A stretch of DNA of 64,000 nucleotides, taken from positions 884,210 through 948,209 of the forward strand of contig VZRR01004497.1 in the NCBI GenBank assembly GCA_013398015.1. Reading direction: 5' to 3'. The notes below the pieces were generated by a model. That model had not been told where the DNA came from. It was given only the letters and a program-made list of their open reading frames with translations, and did not search any database. Made by a program: the position numbers and the translations under genes. Of this stretch, positions 12,811 through 23,946 are shown one piece after another (position 1 is the first letter of the stretch; each line of letters begins with the position of its first letter). The DNA comes from Oreocharis arfaki. Taxonomy: Eukaryota; Chordata; Aves; Passeriformes; Paramythiidae.

Positions 12811-13950
12811 AGAATCACACAGAATTCTTAGGGTTGGAAGGGACCTCTGGAGATCATCTCATCCATGCCCCCTGCCAAGGCAGGGTTGCCTAGAGCAGGT
12901 GACACAGGAACGTGTGCAGGTGGGTTTTGCATGTCTCCGGAGAGGGAGACTCCACAACCTCCCTGGGCAGCCTGTTCCAGTGCTCTGCCGCCCTCAGCGT
13001 GAGGAAGTTCTTCCTCGTGTTGAAGTGAAGCTTCTTGTGTTTGAGTTGTTGGCCATTGCTCCTTTCCCTGTCACTGGGAACCACTGAAAAGAGTCTGGCA
13101 CCATCCTCTTGGCACCTGCCTTTGAGACATTTGTATGCATTGATGAGATCCCCTCTCAGTCTTCTCCTCTCTAGACTAAACAGGGCCAGCTCCCACAGTC
13201 TCTCCTCACAAGAGAGATGCTCCAGTCCCTTAATCATCTCTGTGGCCCTCCACTGGACCCTCTCCAGTAGTGCCTTGTCTGTGTTGTACTGAGGAGCCCA
13301 GAACTGGACACAGTAGTCCAGATGTGGCCTCACTAGGGCCAAGTAGAGGGGCATTATCACCTCCCTCAACCTGCTGGCCCAACTCTTCCTGACGCACCCT
13401 AGGATATTATTTGCCCTCCTGGCCACAAGGCACGTTGTTGGCTCATGGACGACTTGTCATCCACCAGGACTCCCAGGTCCTTCTCCTCAGAGCTGCTCTC
13501 CAGCAGATCAGCCCCAGCCTGTGCTGGCACTTGGGGTTATTCCTCTGCAGGTGCAGGACGCTACACTCACTTCTGTTGGACATCATTAGGTTTCTCTCTG
13601 CCCAACTCTCCAGCTGATCAAGGTCCCACTGAATGGCAGCACAGCCTTCAGGTGGATCAGCCACTCCCCCCAGTTTAGTATCATCAGCAAACTTGCTGAG
13701 GGTACATTCTGTCCCTTCATCCAGGCCATTGATGAACAAACTTGAGTAAGAGTGGACCCAGTACTGATCCCTGGGGAATGCCACTGACTACAGGGCTCTA
13801 GCTGGACTCTGCTCTGCTGATCACAACCCTCTGAACTCAGCCATTCAGACAGTTCTTGACCCACCTCTGCGTCCCTTCATCTGACCCACGTTTCCTGAGC
13901 TCACCTATGAGGATGTTGTGCGAGACAGTCAAAAGCCTTGCTGGATATTG
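12811..13950 (-). mobile_element. CR1 LINE, 5'-truncated, longest copy in the window
   Basis: About 1.1 kb of avian CR1 lies antisense to NKAIN3. On the minus strand a frame at 13784-13443 carries the reverse-transcriptase catalytic motif as FADDTKLGG. A second frame at 13426-12890 stays open for 178 codons. It contains the conserved C-terminal landmarks 'SRLREVI', 'LALVRPHLDYCVQFWAP', 'RRLRGDLI', 'NTRKNFLTLRAAEHWNRLP' and 'VVESPS', and then stops. The 3' end is at 12811, where the + strand reads 'agaatcacacagaattctta'. The element ends abruptly near 13950, within the RT domain. At least one frameshift separates the two frames, so the copy cannot mobilise itself. It is the youngest-looking CR1 here by frame preservation. 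Confidence 0.95.
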
Positions 13951-15029
13951 CAACATATTAACTAAGTTGACAATGGATGAAAAATATGAAAAATACAAAC
14001 AGCTCATGGGCTAGTACTTGGAAGACTGACATCACTTTTAGAGATGGTTGTGAAAATGGGTCCCACAGTGAGCTGAGTAGTATTTTAGAAATGTAACAAT
14101 TAATGTAACACATCATTCTTTTCACTTGAGAGGTCCTTTTTTTTTTCCTTGCAGCTGTTTTTGCTCTGAAGTATTTTTTTTTTTATCAGCAAAGACTGCC
14201 TGATTAATGTGACTTTTTGGCTTTTTAAAGACTTCAGAACGAAATCTATAAAGTATTTTGACATTTTGTAATTTAGTCATAATTAAACAAAAAAAGCTTT
14301 CTTGGCCCAGCTCCAATCACAACCCATATTTTTCACAATGAATGAGTTGCAAGGAAATTTTAGGTTATGAACTGCTGAGAGTAATCCTAGAAATCTAACA
14401 TAATATCTGAGCATCACTCTTATCTATTCTCAATATTTTATGTGGAAGCATCAACATTATGTCTTCCTATACATCTGGAATAGGCAGCATACCTAACTAA
14501 ACCATTCCATATGAATTTCAAAACCCGGTTGCAAGAGACTTCAATTTATTCATTTCAATTCAACAAACATTGGGCTGAAATTATAATGTGTATGTTAAGC
14601 CTAGAGTTAATATTTTAATCTCTTTCCTATTGTGTGCATTAGATTTCCATGCTTCTAATTTTCCAGCTATAAAATTTACAGCTGAATTTAGCAAATGTAA
14701 ATAGTAATAAATTGATATGTTCAGTGTAGCAAAGATGAGGGCTTAACATCTCCTGGCCATATTGGCTGGGGCTTCCCTGTCATATCTGAAGTTTGGTTTC
14801 TCGTAGCCTTTGATGAACCTTTTTCCCTGAAGAAAGCAGCTTTCGATCCATGTATAGGACTGACCTCTCCAGCATGTTCAGGGCATTGGGTTCTATAGTT
14901 TATTTCTGATTTGTGTGGAAAATGTCCTTCCTTCAGTATATGATGAAAGACAACACCTTAGTCTGTGATCAGATAATTTGATCTGATTTTCCATTGTCCT
15001 TATATAATGAAAAGTGTGATTAATTATTT
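13951..15029. other. Intron sequence, no feature seen
   Basis: AT-rich DNA with short T runs near 14140 and 14177. The part around 14870-15030 may belong to the 3' end of the adjacent L3-like element, but the match is too weak to claim. Confidence 0.45.
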
Positions 15030-15600
15030 TATATTTGTCTTTTCCAAGACATGCATGATTTTATTATTTCTGTGATTGTCATTAATTGTCTCCTTTCCAA
15101 AGGTGAATTTTTCTAATCTCTCCCTTTTCCAAACCCACCCATATCTTTGATTAGCTTTGACACCTTTCTCTGTAATTATTCTGATTCAACTACTTCCTTT
15201 CTGAGATGAAGAGGAAGAACTGTGTGTAGCATTGAGGATGGAGGACATAAGGGATTTGTTCAGTGGCATAATGATGTATTCTACTTTCTTTTCTATTGCT
15301 TTTCTACTATTTGATTCTCCTTTCTGACTGCCACTGAGCAGTGAGCTGAGGTTTATAATGAACTATTCACAAGCTTCCTGAGAGCTAATATCAAATTTAG
15401 AGCCTATTACTATATATGTGTAGTTACAATTGGTTTTCCTTATGTGCATTACTTGGCATTTATTGACATAGAATTTCAGCTCTAATTTTATCACCCAGTC
15501 ACTCAATTCCATGAGATCCATCTACAACATTTTGCACTGGACTTCTGTTTTGCTTTTTTGCATCGTATAAATCAGGCATGGTTTATATATCCTTAAACTT
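15030..15600 (-). mobile_element. Ancient L3-like CR1-clade LINE, 3' half of ORF2
   Basis: The + strand follows the reverse complement of amniote L3 closely. Successive landmarks are 'ttctaatctctcccttttcc' (about 15110), 'tattgcttttctactatttg' (about 15294), 'tgactgccactgagcagtg' (15327), 'aatttagagcctattac' (15395), 'tatatgtgtagttacaatt' (15413), 'atgtgcattacttggcattt' (15441), 'cacccagtcactcaattcc' (15491) and 'gagatccatctacaac' (15512). The order and spacing match the family throughout. No open frame survives, so the copy is old. It ends where a plus-strand CR1 begins, suggesting that CR1 inserted into or next to it. Confidence 0.75.
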
Positions 15601-15608
15601 TTTGGGGT

Positions 15609-16100
15609 GCTGGTTGGCAGCAGGCTCAGGAAGAGTCAGCAGCCAAGAGGGCAAGCCCCATCCTTGAGTGCCCCAAATACAGCATCGCTAGCCAGTCAGA
15701 AGAGGTGATTCTACCACTGTGTTTTGCATCAGTGTGGCCTCACCTGGAGGGCTGTGGGCAATTCTGGGCCTCACAGTTTAAGAAGGATGTGAAGGTCCTT
15801 GGATGCACTCGGAGGAAGGCAGCAAAGCTGGTGAAAGGGCCAGAAGCCATCCTATGAGAAGTGGCTAAGGACATTCAGTTTGTTTGGAGAGAAGGCTGAG
15901 GGGTGACCTCATTGCTCCCTCCAGCTTTCTGAGGAGGGGAGGTGTACAGGCAGGTGCTGATCTTTTCTTCAGTTTTTATGTCCTGTAATAGAACGTGTGG
16001 GAATGGTTCAAAGCTGCACTGGGAAAGGTTTAGACTTGACACTGGGAGGCATTTCTTGACTATGAAAGTGTTGGAACACTGGAACAGGCTCCTTTTACAC
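15609..16100 (+). mobile_element. CR1 LINE, internal fragment (C-terminal half of ORF2)
   Basis: It starts at 'tggttggcagcaggctcagg', a CR1 landmark. It continues with 'gagtgccccaaatacagcat', 'gtgtggcctcacctggaggg', 'aaggcagcaaagctggtgaa', 'tatgagaagtggctaagg' and 'ttagacttgacactgggagg', and ends at 'aacactggaacaggctcc'. The usual last ~180 bases of the element are absent, so the copy is truncated at both ends. Stops and frameshifts break the frame. The 75-codon frame at 15942-16169 is only partly CR1. Confidence 0.88.
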
Positions 16101-18372
16101 TTATTTGTAGCTGAAGGGAAGCAAAGAAAGAGAATTCAAACACCCAGTCCAAGAGCACAGGAACCCTAGAAATGTACTCCAGATGTCCAAAGGTGCCTGT
16201 TTAGGTGATACCTTCAGCCTCCCCCGTGTGTAGTAAGGTTTTTTCCAAGGACTGAGGACATACTCTTGAGGCTCTGATGTCCTTCATGCACAGGGGAAGA
16301 TTTCCTGGCAAAGATCCATCCCAGTTCTGGATGCAGGGAGAAGGAGGAGAAGTAGGTTAACATTTTCTCTGCCTGACATAATCTCCTTCAGGCTGTGTAA
16401 TTCAAAGTCTCTCTTCATGCCAGAACATGACCCAGATAAGCACCAACAGCTCAGTCTAGATGAGCTAGAGTCAGGGATTTGAAAGACACTTCCAGGTGAA
16501 ACCTGTCTGTGGTCAGGACAGACTCTTTGTGCAGCAAATGAGCAGTTACTTTTGCTGGGTGCAGACTCTCTTCAGGCATTTGCATTTCTTTGCAGGAATA
16601 GCCTCCAGGCAGGAGTTAGGGCCAAATCTACCTCCCCTATGCTAAAACATCCTGATACTAGGCTCTGGGGCAAGACAAGAAAATGCCTCCCATACACCCA
16701 GCATGGGGGGACATGCTCGCTGGCCATGCTTGTGGTAGTCTCATAATGATAGTGGGAGAAGAGTCCTTTCTGGAATGGCTCCAGTGTAGCTTGTGTACTT
16801 GCATGCTGCCTGATTACAGGCTGAGCTCAGATACCTCGGAAAGGAAATACTCCTTTCAGATGCACCCTGGGCTTCAGGCTGCAAAATCAGGCCCAGATGA
16901 AGGTAAAGGGAGCAGTGGGGTGCAATGTCAAGTGAAAGCTGCTGGTAAGACACAGGAGTGAATAGGACATGAAGCCACAACATATATACGGGGGCCATCT
17001 GCTGCAATCAAATAAACGGTGCCAGGGATGTGTGGTATAAGAGATCACACTGGGTCAGACATGACGGGAGAAGCAGCTTTGGAAATTCATTACACACTGA
17101 TAGAAAGCAAAGCTTCGCTGCAATTCTTGATAGCTTTTCTGCCCAGTGGGAATCCAGCACAAAAGCCTTTTAGCACACAATTTAACTGGGAATACCTGAG
17201 CAAACTGATAACATTGCAGCTTTTATGGTATTCTTGTTTCTAGAGTATCACAGCAGACCACTCCACAAAGGATTATAAGGATGTGTGTGTGTGTGTGTTT
17301 ATGTTCCTCCCTCTGCACATTCAGGTAGCAGCTTGAATGAATTAAACAATGTTATCCATAGTGAGAACTACAGTGGGAAGGATGGAACAAGGACGTGGCT
17401 TTCCCCTTCCACCATCTTTCATCCGACATCATTCTGTCATGTTTGCCCCCATGTCCTCATATTGAATAATTACAGTTTGTGCTGAGTGAAGAGGCTGCTA
17501 TATTAGCTGCCAAGCACATAAATTCAGCCATGTTTCTAATTATAGTATTGTTCCTTCATAGACAAAAAAACCCCAGTTCAACTGTGGCTCAAAATTTAAT
17601 CATTTGTTCAGTGGCTTAAATATGGCATGTTAATATATAAGTGAAAGCACACATGGGGTAGATCATCTACTAAATACACTGTTAGATGAAAATTGATTAG
17701 GAAAAACAAAGTGATGATCAAGAAAGAGTTTCTTGTCTCCATCTCTTCTATCTGTCATCTAATATTGTTCATCACCATAGTATTTCAACAAACACACCCA
17801 AAAAGGCAAAAAAAGTCAAAGTCTAGTGGATGTAGAAGGGGTCTTTTTTTGGTGTGATTTTCCTTGTATATATTAAACAAAATAGTAAAAGAAAAAGAAC
17901 ACTGAACTATGTGATGTCCAAAAATAATTTGGAATTTGTACCCACAGAGAGCAATGCTGTACACTACTTTTCTGCCCCACCCTGCAAACCAGATTATAAG
18001 AAAAGTTTTCAGACAACCTGCAGTCATCCATGCTACCTTATATGAATTTCTACACTCCTGTGAATTTTAACCAGCTCTTGGTTATTATTCAAGGCTTTTA
18101 TTTCTGTGTGATTTGATTAGTGGCTGGTCTAAGCTACTGGATGTCATTCAGACTTTGGAGATTTCTTCTGAGGTGCATCTGTGTGTCAGCCACTCCTGCA
18201 AGTCCTCTTAGAAGGTTCCACTTGGGTCAATAATATGAGCAGGCTGATAAGGGTCGAGGTTAAATTCTTACTTTCCATTCATAAGATCATATAGCATTTC
18301 CTGCATGAGATGATGTGGAGGCTTTGGGTCCACCTAAGGGTTGCCTTTTGTTTTTCTGGTATTCTCTGAGGT
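16101..18372. other. Intron sequence, no gene seen
   Basis: The 16300-17050 part is slightly richer in G and C than its surroundings. A (TG)n run lies at 17282-17298. The open frames here are short, overlap on both strands and show no domain. Confidence 0.5.
17282..17298. repeat. (TG)n microsatellite
   Basis: About eight dinucleotide units, possibly polymorphic. Confidence 0.85.
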
Positions 18373-18842
18373 ATCATAGAATGATATGAAGATCATCAGA
18401 TTCAACACCCCCTGCCATGGGCATGGACACCCTCTGCTAGACCAGGTTGTTCAAAGCCCCAACCAGCCTGGCCTTGAACACTTCCATCCACAACTTCTCC
18501 TCTGGGCAACCAGCTCCCTTGCCTCAACACTCTCACACAGGCCCCTTGTCCTGTCCCTTGTAAAATGTTCCTCTGCATCTTTCTTGTAGCCACCTTCAGG
18601 TACTGGAAGGTGCTCTAATGTCTCCCCAGAGCCTCCTCTTTTCCAGGCTGAATAGCCCCAGCTGCTTCAACCTGTCTTGATAAGAGAGGCTCTGATCATC
18701 TTCGTGTCCTCCTCTGGCTTCACTCCAGCAGGCCCATGTCCTTCTTATGCTGGGGGCCCCAGAGCTGGACACAGCACTCCACTTGGGGTCTCACAAGAAC
18801 AGAGCAGAGGAAGAGAATCACCTCCCTTGACTTACTGCCGTG
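18373..18842 (-). mobile_element. CR1 LINE, 3' fragment
   Basis: On the + strand the sequence is the reverse complement of a CR1 3' half. It begins with 'atcatagaatgatatgaag' and 'caacaccccctgccatgggc', followed by 'ctagaccaggttgttcaaag', 'cagcctggccttgaacactt', 'ccttcaggtactggaagg', 'gagctggacacagcactcc' and 'gaatcacctcccttgac'. It is about 470 bases, antisense to NKAIN3, and has lost its reading frame. Confidence 0.95.
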
Positions 18843-21800
18843 CCGTAATTGTTATTAGTGAAATCTTTGCAATTTTTTTCATATGATTTTTCAGCCATGT
18901 TTATGGATTAACAGGAGCTATAATAATAATATGTTCCTTTTGCTATTTTTACTTAGCTATTTAAGATGTATCTATAGAGGTGGTTAGCTAATAGTGGGGA
19001 TCAGATTGTCATAATTCACTGAAATCTTGAACTAGGTATTTTTCTTGCCGTGTCACAGTTTGTCTGTCTTGAAATGGGTACTGCCTCATGGCAATATAAT
19101 TGTTTCATGCATGTGTTATTTACATCGTGCATGAAGGGAAAGAAATGATTCAGTAGAAAATAAGTCATTTTTAGAGATTTCAGTGCATTGTTAGAATTAA
19201 AATACATTCTCTGTGTCTGTTGTAACAAGTAAGTGGAAATAATACTCTCATTATGTGCCTTCAAATCTAATAAGGAGGGAAAAAATATCTTTCGGCATTC
19301 TATCAACAAAGAACATCTTTCGTAATTGCAGCGTAAGCAGTGAAAGAATTTTAAAAGGAGTATTAGCATAAAAAATGGCCAAGATTTGCAATATTCTGCT
19401 GTTCTGAAAGCAGTTTGCTTTGGTACCCCCTGCATGCATAATCTGTTTCCCTAGGATTCAAAAACCTTCCCGAGTACCTTGTCACATGCCAAAGAGATTT
19501 ACACTGGCTTTAGTCACTAGCAGACATTTCTTTCCTTCTTTCTTCTGATTTCATTGCCAGCTTCCAAAGTGATACGTGCAGCTTAGGTGGAGGTAAAGTC
19601 ATTACCTGATGAGCACTTTAGGAAGTGCTTTGGGTTACAAGACACCATCAAACCTGAATTTCTTTACTATATAAAAAGATCTGAAATACAGTGCGATCTG
19701 CAAGTAGCTCTGAAGTTATCCTTAACACTGAAAAGTAGAGGTGAAAGCAAATAAAAGCAGATATTTAGAAAATATAAAAACAAGTAACACAATGTCAGTT
19801 TGACAGAAATGAAGGAAGGTCGTCTTTTGGTCTGCTTATTGTAAAATTAGGTGTAAAGGGTTTTCTCACTTCTGTTACTCAGCTGACAAACTAATTAGTC
19901 ATTAAATTAAATATGAGAACTTTGACCCTATTCTTAGGATACCTTGTTTTCTTTACACACTGGAGAAAAAATAGATCTAAAGTCTCACTTGTTCATCCAG
20001 TTCTTTTCTGGTGATTTTGTTAAGAGTCTGCTCGGATGTAGATCTCCTTGCTCTTCCTCTTCCTTTTTACCACTCTAATCCCCTTCACTTTCCGTTGTTT
20101 CGCTCTTAAACTCTCAGTGTTTAAGGCTGGCTTTGTTTTACACTTTTGACTTTCACGGTATCCATTTGTATCATTAGCATGCAATTAATATATTTCAAGA
20201 AAAAACACTGTGTTCTGACCAGTCATGTTTAAATACTGTGTTCAGTGTTTTTACACACTGAGACCTCCTTTTCATTCAAAAGAGGAAACTTAGATCTCTG
20301 TCACACAATAGGCAAGCAGATAGATAAGGATTGATGCTCGGGGTTTGTTTCTAATCTCTTCTCTAAATAAACGACAAAGGTTCCCAGATCCCTTCTGTGG
20401 ACATAGCTCATCTTGGAGCACCAGTACCCCAGCCTAGTCTGTGAGGGCTGCTCCGAGATTATCATTATGCTAACAGAGTATCTAGGTGAAATTCTGCGAC
20501 CTACAGAATTATACATGAGATTGGATTCCACAGTTTGTTCAACATCCTCCATCTTTCAGATCTCAGAACACAAAATATTATTTCTGAGGAATTGCAGCAA
20601 TAACAAAGGAAGGACAATAACCCATAGCTAAGCTAGCAAGAGGGGAGAGAGAACACACTATGTTCTCCCTTTGTCTCAGCCCTAACAAAGCTGGGACGCA
20701 TCTTGGCAACATAACATGTCAGTCCTCCCTCCTAACGGGTAAAGTCTTTTCGGGCAACTGGGCAACAGGGGTTATTTTATGTTTATGCTGCTGGAGAAAT
20801 AAATTCCCAGACCAAGTGCAGGCAACAATATTTCTGATCTTGGCCTGGGAAAATTAGATTATCAAATGCAATTTTTAAATTTAAAGACAAAGAAATGCAG
20901 TGGAAACAAGGACTTGAGAAGAGCAAATACAGGGTAGAACTTCAAAAAGCACAGTAGTGCTAACAGGTGTAGTATAGTATTTTCCAGCGTGCTGCTGGGC
21001 TCCCAGTGCTAGGTAGATGGCATTCAAGAGGAATTGTCTCCTGCAGTATTAGCCAACAACAACCTCTATGTATTTTAAAAATACACATTTTAGTATCTGC
21101 CCAATTGTTTCTCCATGGTAAATATATAGCAAAAGTACCTGCAAGCTTGTGTCACCCATTTTTAGAGTCCTTAGCACATTTTAGGGGGCATCAGAGTTGT
21201 AGTCTGTAGGAACTCTCCACTACAGCTGCAAATGGCACACAGTTGGACCAGACCGGCTCTGTGCAATGCTGATTAAATTGGTAGACAATGTCTCTGCAGC
21301 CTGAGTTTTACTCAACTCAAATCAAATAGATTTTAGGAAGATGAAGGAGAGGAAAAAAGTCAGACAACATAGAGTGCTTCAGCTGTTGCTGCTGCCTTTT
21401 CCTGCTATGTTTTCTGGACATTTTTCCAGTTGTTTGTGTGCTTTTATGGTTTTAGATTTCTAAGTTTTGATTTCAGGTTGAGCCTCCGCCTGCTACCAGT
21501 GTAAAATGTTGTGTATTTCATCTTATAATTCTGGAAAATGAGGACATACCTTTGAGACTGTCTCTTCTTTAATTCAAAAAATTGCATTCAGTTTTGAAAT
21601 TATCTATAATGATAAAGTTTTGCAATATGTTTCTAGTGAAATGTTTATAATCAAGGAGGTAGAGTGCATAATTGTATAGAGTGATATAATTGGATAACGA
21701 TATACCATAGTAGTAAATGGTTATTATTATGCACCAACTATATACTGCTGTTACTCTGGGTCGTTTTCTCTGTCATTGTCTTGAAATATGTAGAGTTATA

Positions 21801-23593
21801 AGTTCTTTGTGCCTGATAATCTTAGTCATATTTCTATCTTGCTGAATCGTGTATACACACAGATACTGGGATAATACACTGTTTCCCTTATGTCTCTCCC
21901 ATTCTGATTTAGCACTTTCCTAGTCTTTAATGGAAGAAAAGGGCTTTACAGCCCTCTCTGCAGAGTAATAAAAACGTTAGTGGCAAGTAGGTAGCTAAGA
22001 AGATTAACTACTCATGTTTCATCTTTTCCTCAGTAGTAGTTAGCTCTTCTGAAGATGCTAATCAGGAGACAGTAAGAGTCAGGATGCTTTGTAATTTAAT
22101 GAGTTTTTACCTTTTTGCTCAGTAAACTCACTCTTGCTACACAGTTTCCATTTTATAAGTTAAATTTAAGACGTCTTTTCAAGCTTTGAATCCTACAAAT
22201 TTTTTATGCATAAAGATTCAGTTTTAAAAGTTTCTTCTCCTTTCATACTCCCTCAGTCTTTGTGGGAAACTGGGTAATAGTGAAATAAATATCTTGCAGA
22301 AAAAAAGGAATTGTGTTTGCTGAGTTACAGTTTTGAAGAACCACAGTGATAAATAGGAAATAAGGATTTTCAGTTCTCATCAGCAAAAAAGAAGGCAAGA
22401 AAAAGCCATATTCAGTGAGATGACAATCTGGATGGACTGGATGTGTACAAGGAAGAGTGTCAAGCACAGTTTCCACTTTGATTGGAGATTAATCTTTCAA
22501 ATCTGGAGCCAAGAGTACTGTACCTTTATTTCGTTTTTTTGGATGGTTCCATGTTGTTGCAATGAGATCTCTGCAAAACTCTGTGTAGTTGCTTAACAGT
22601 GGTGTGTGACCTATTGTACACCTGACCTTGAAGATTAACCTGACAGGCCAGGGCACTGCTTCATGTAACCTTAAATACTTAATGTAGTCTCACATATCTA
22701 CTTTGAACCAGTGGAACTGCAGTATGTGAAGCTGATAGGAAAGTAATCTTGTACTGTGAGAATGTTATTTAAAGGCCACAGCTGATGATGACAAAGCAAA
22801 GCTGCAAGATTTAAATCAAAATTATTCAAAGCATCAATTTTAATAAAAAGTATTTCAGTCTGCAGAAAACAGCCTTGATTTAAATCATCACTCCAGTTTT
22901 ATTTTGCATTTGTCCTTGCTTTCCTAAGGAAAGGTTAATCCACATTAAGTAGTAACTATTAAAAGACATTAATTTGCAAGTAAACATACATTTTTGCACT
23001 CAGTTTGATTCTTATTTTTAATAGGATATATTCTAGTAATATTCATTTATTAAAGCAATTATATCTCTCAGCATATATTTGCTCAAATGATTAGTTTTTT
23101 AATTTCTTACATGTTTTAATAGTTTCCCTCAGTTTAATGATGGACAATTATACAATCTAATTTCACTTCTATTAAACTAGGCATTTATATTTCATGCAGA
23201 TGTCCATAGCTTGAGCCTGGAGATTTTAGTTAGACTAAAGCATTAAGGTCCTCTTGACACTCTACTGCCTGCACAGGAGAAAAATAACAGAGACTACTAC
23301 TATTTTATTTCTACCTCGGTTATCAGCAGTAAATAAATTATGCTTCAAAAGCCTTGATAATAGTATCATATCAATGTACCCATGTTCCACAAATAAGAAA
23401 TCCATTTGTGGACCCCACACTGAAGTTTCTGGCACCTTACAGCCTAGGTGACAATTGTTTCTCACACCCTGAGATCCTTCATTATGGCTTGGAGAATTCA
23501 GCAACATTTATCAGCTAGTCGTTGAAGAAATGAGGTTTTGGGTATGAAAATTCTGATGGGTCTAAAAATACTGTATGGTCATGTCCAAAGAAT
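18843..23593. other. Intron sequence, no gene seen
   Basis: Nearly 4.8 kb of AT-rich DNA without a recognisable repeat or exon. The longest open frame (139 codons, minus strand, 19016-19435) has no domain and lies in low-complexity hydrophobic codons, so I regard it as chance. Confidence 0.5.
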
Positions 23594-23946
23594 TATGGCT
23601 CAGTGTTCAAAGGGAAGCCAGTAACAGGTGCTACCAGGGGCCCATGCTGGGACCAGTGTTATTTCATGTTTTTATTACTGACGTAGCAGTACTGCGTGCA
23701 CCCTCAGCAGGTTTGCAGATGGCACCAAGCTGAGAGGTGCTGTTGATGGGCTTGAGGGAAGAGATGCCACCCAGAGGGACCTTGGCAGGCACAAGGAGTG
23801 GGCCTGTGTGGACCACATCAAGTTGAAAAAGGCCACATGCGAGGTATTGCACCTGGCTCAGGGCAATCCGTAATATCAGTACAGGCTGAGGGATGAATGG
23901 CATGAAAGGAGCCCTCCTAAGAAGAACTTGGGAATCGTGGTGGATG
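23594..23946 (+). mobile_element. CR1 LINE, internal reverse-transcriptase fragment
   Basis: It opens with 'tggctcagtgttcaaaggga', then 'ccatgctgggaccagtgtta', 'caggtttgcagatggcacca', 'gcacaaggagtgggcctgtg' and 'ggtattgcacctggctcagg', ending at 'ttgggaatcgtggtgga'. This corresponds to the RT palm-to-thumb part of CR1 ORF2. The catalytic FADD region has decayed ('tttgcagatggcaccaag' gives FADGTK), so the second Asp is lost. Both ends are truncated, which is less common for CR1, so it may be the remnant of a longer insertion. Confidence 0.85.

Noticed and set aside
12782..13678. Plus-strand frames of 68-101 codons
   Set aside because: They are antisense shadows of the minus-strand CR1.
19016..19435. 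139-codon minus-strand frame
   Set aside because: Low-complexity hydrophobic codons in AT-rich intron, with an overlapping second frame; no family recognised.
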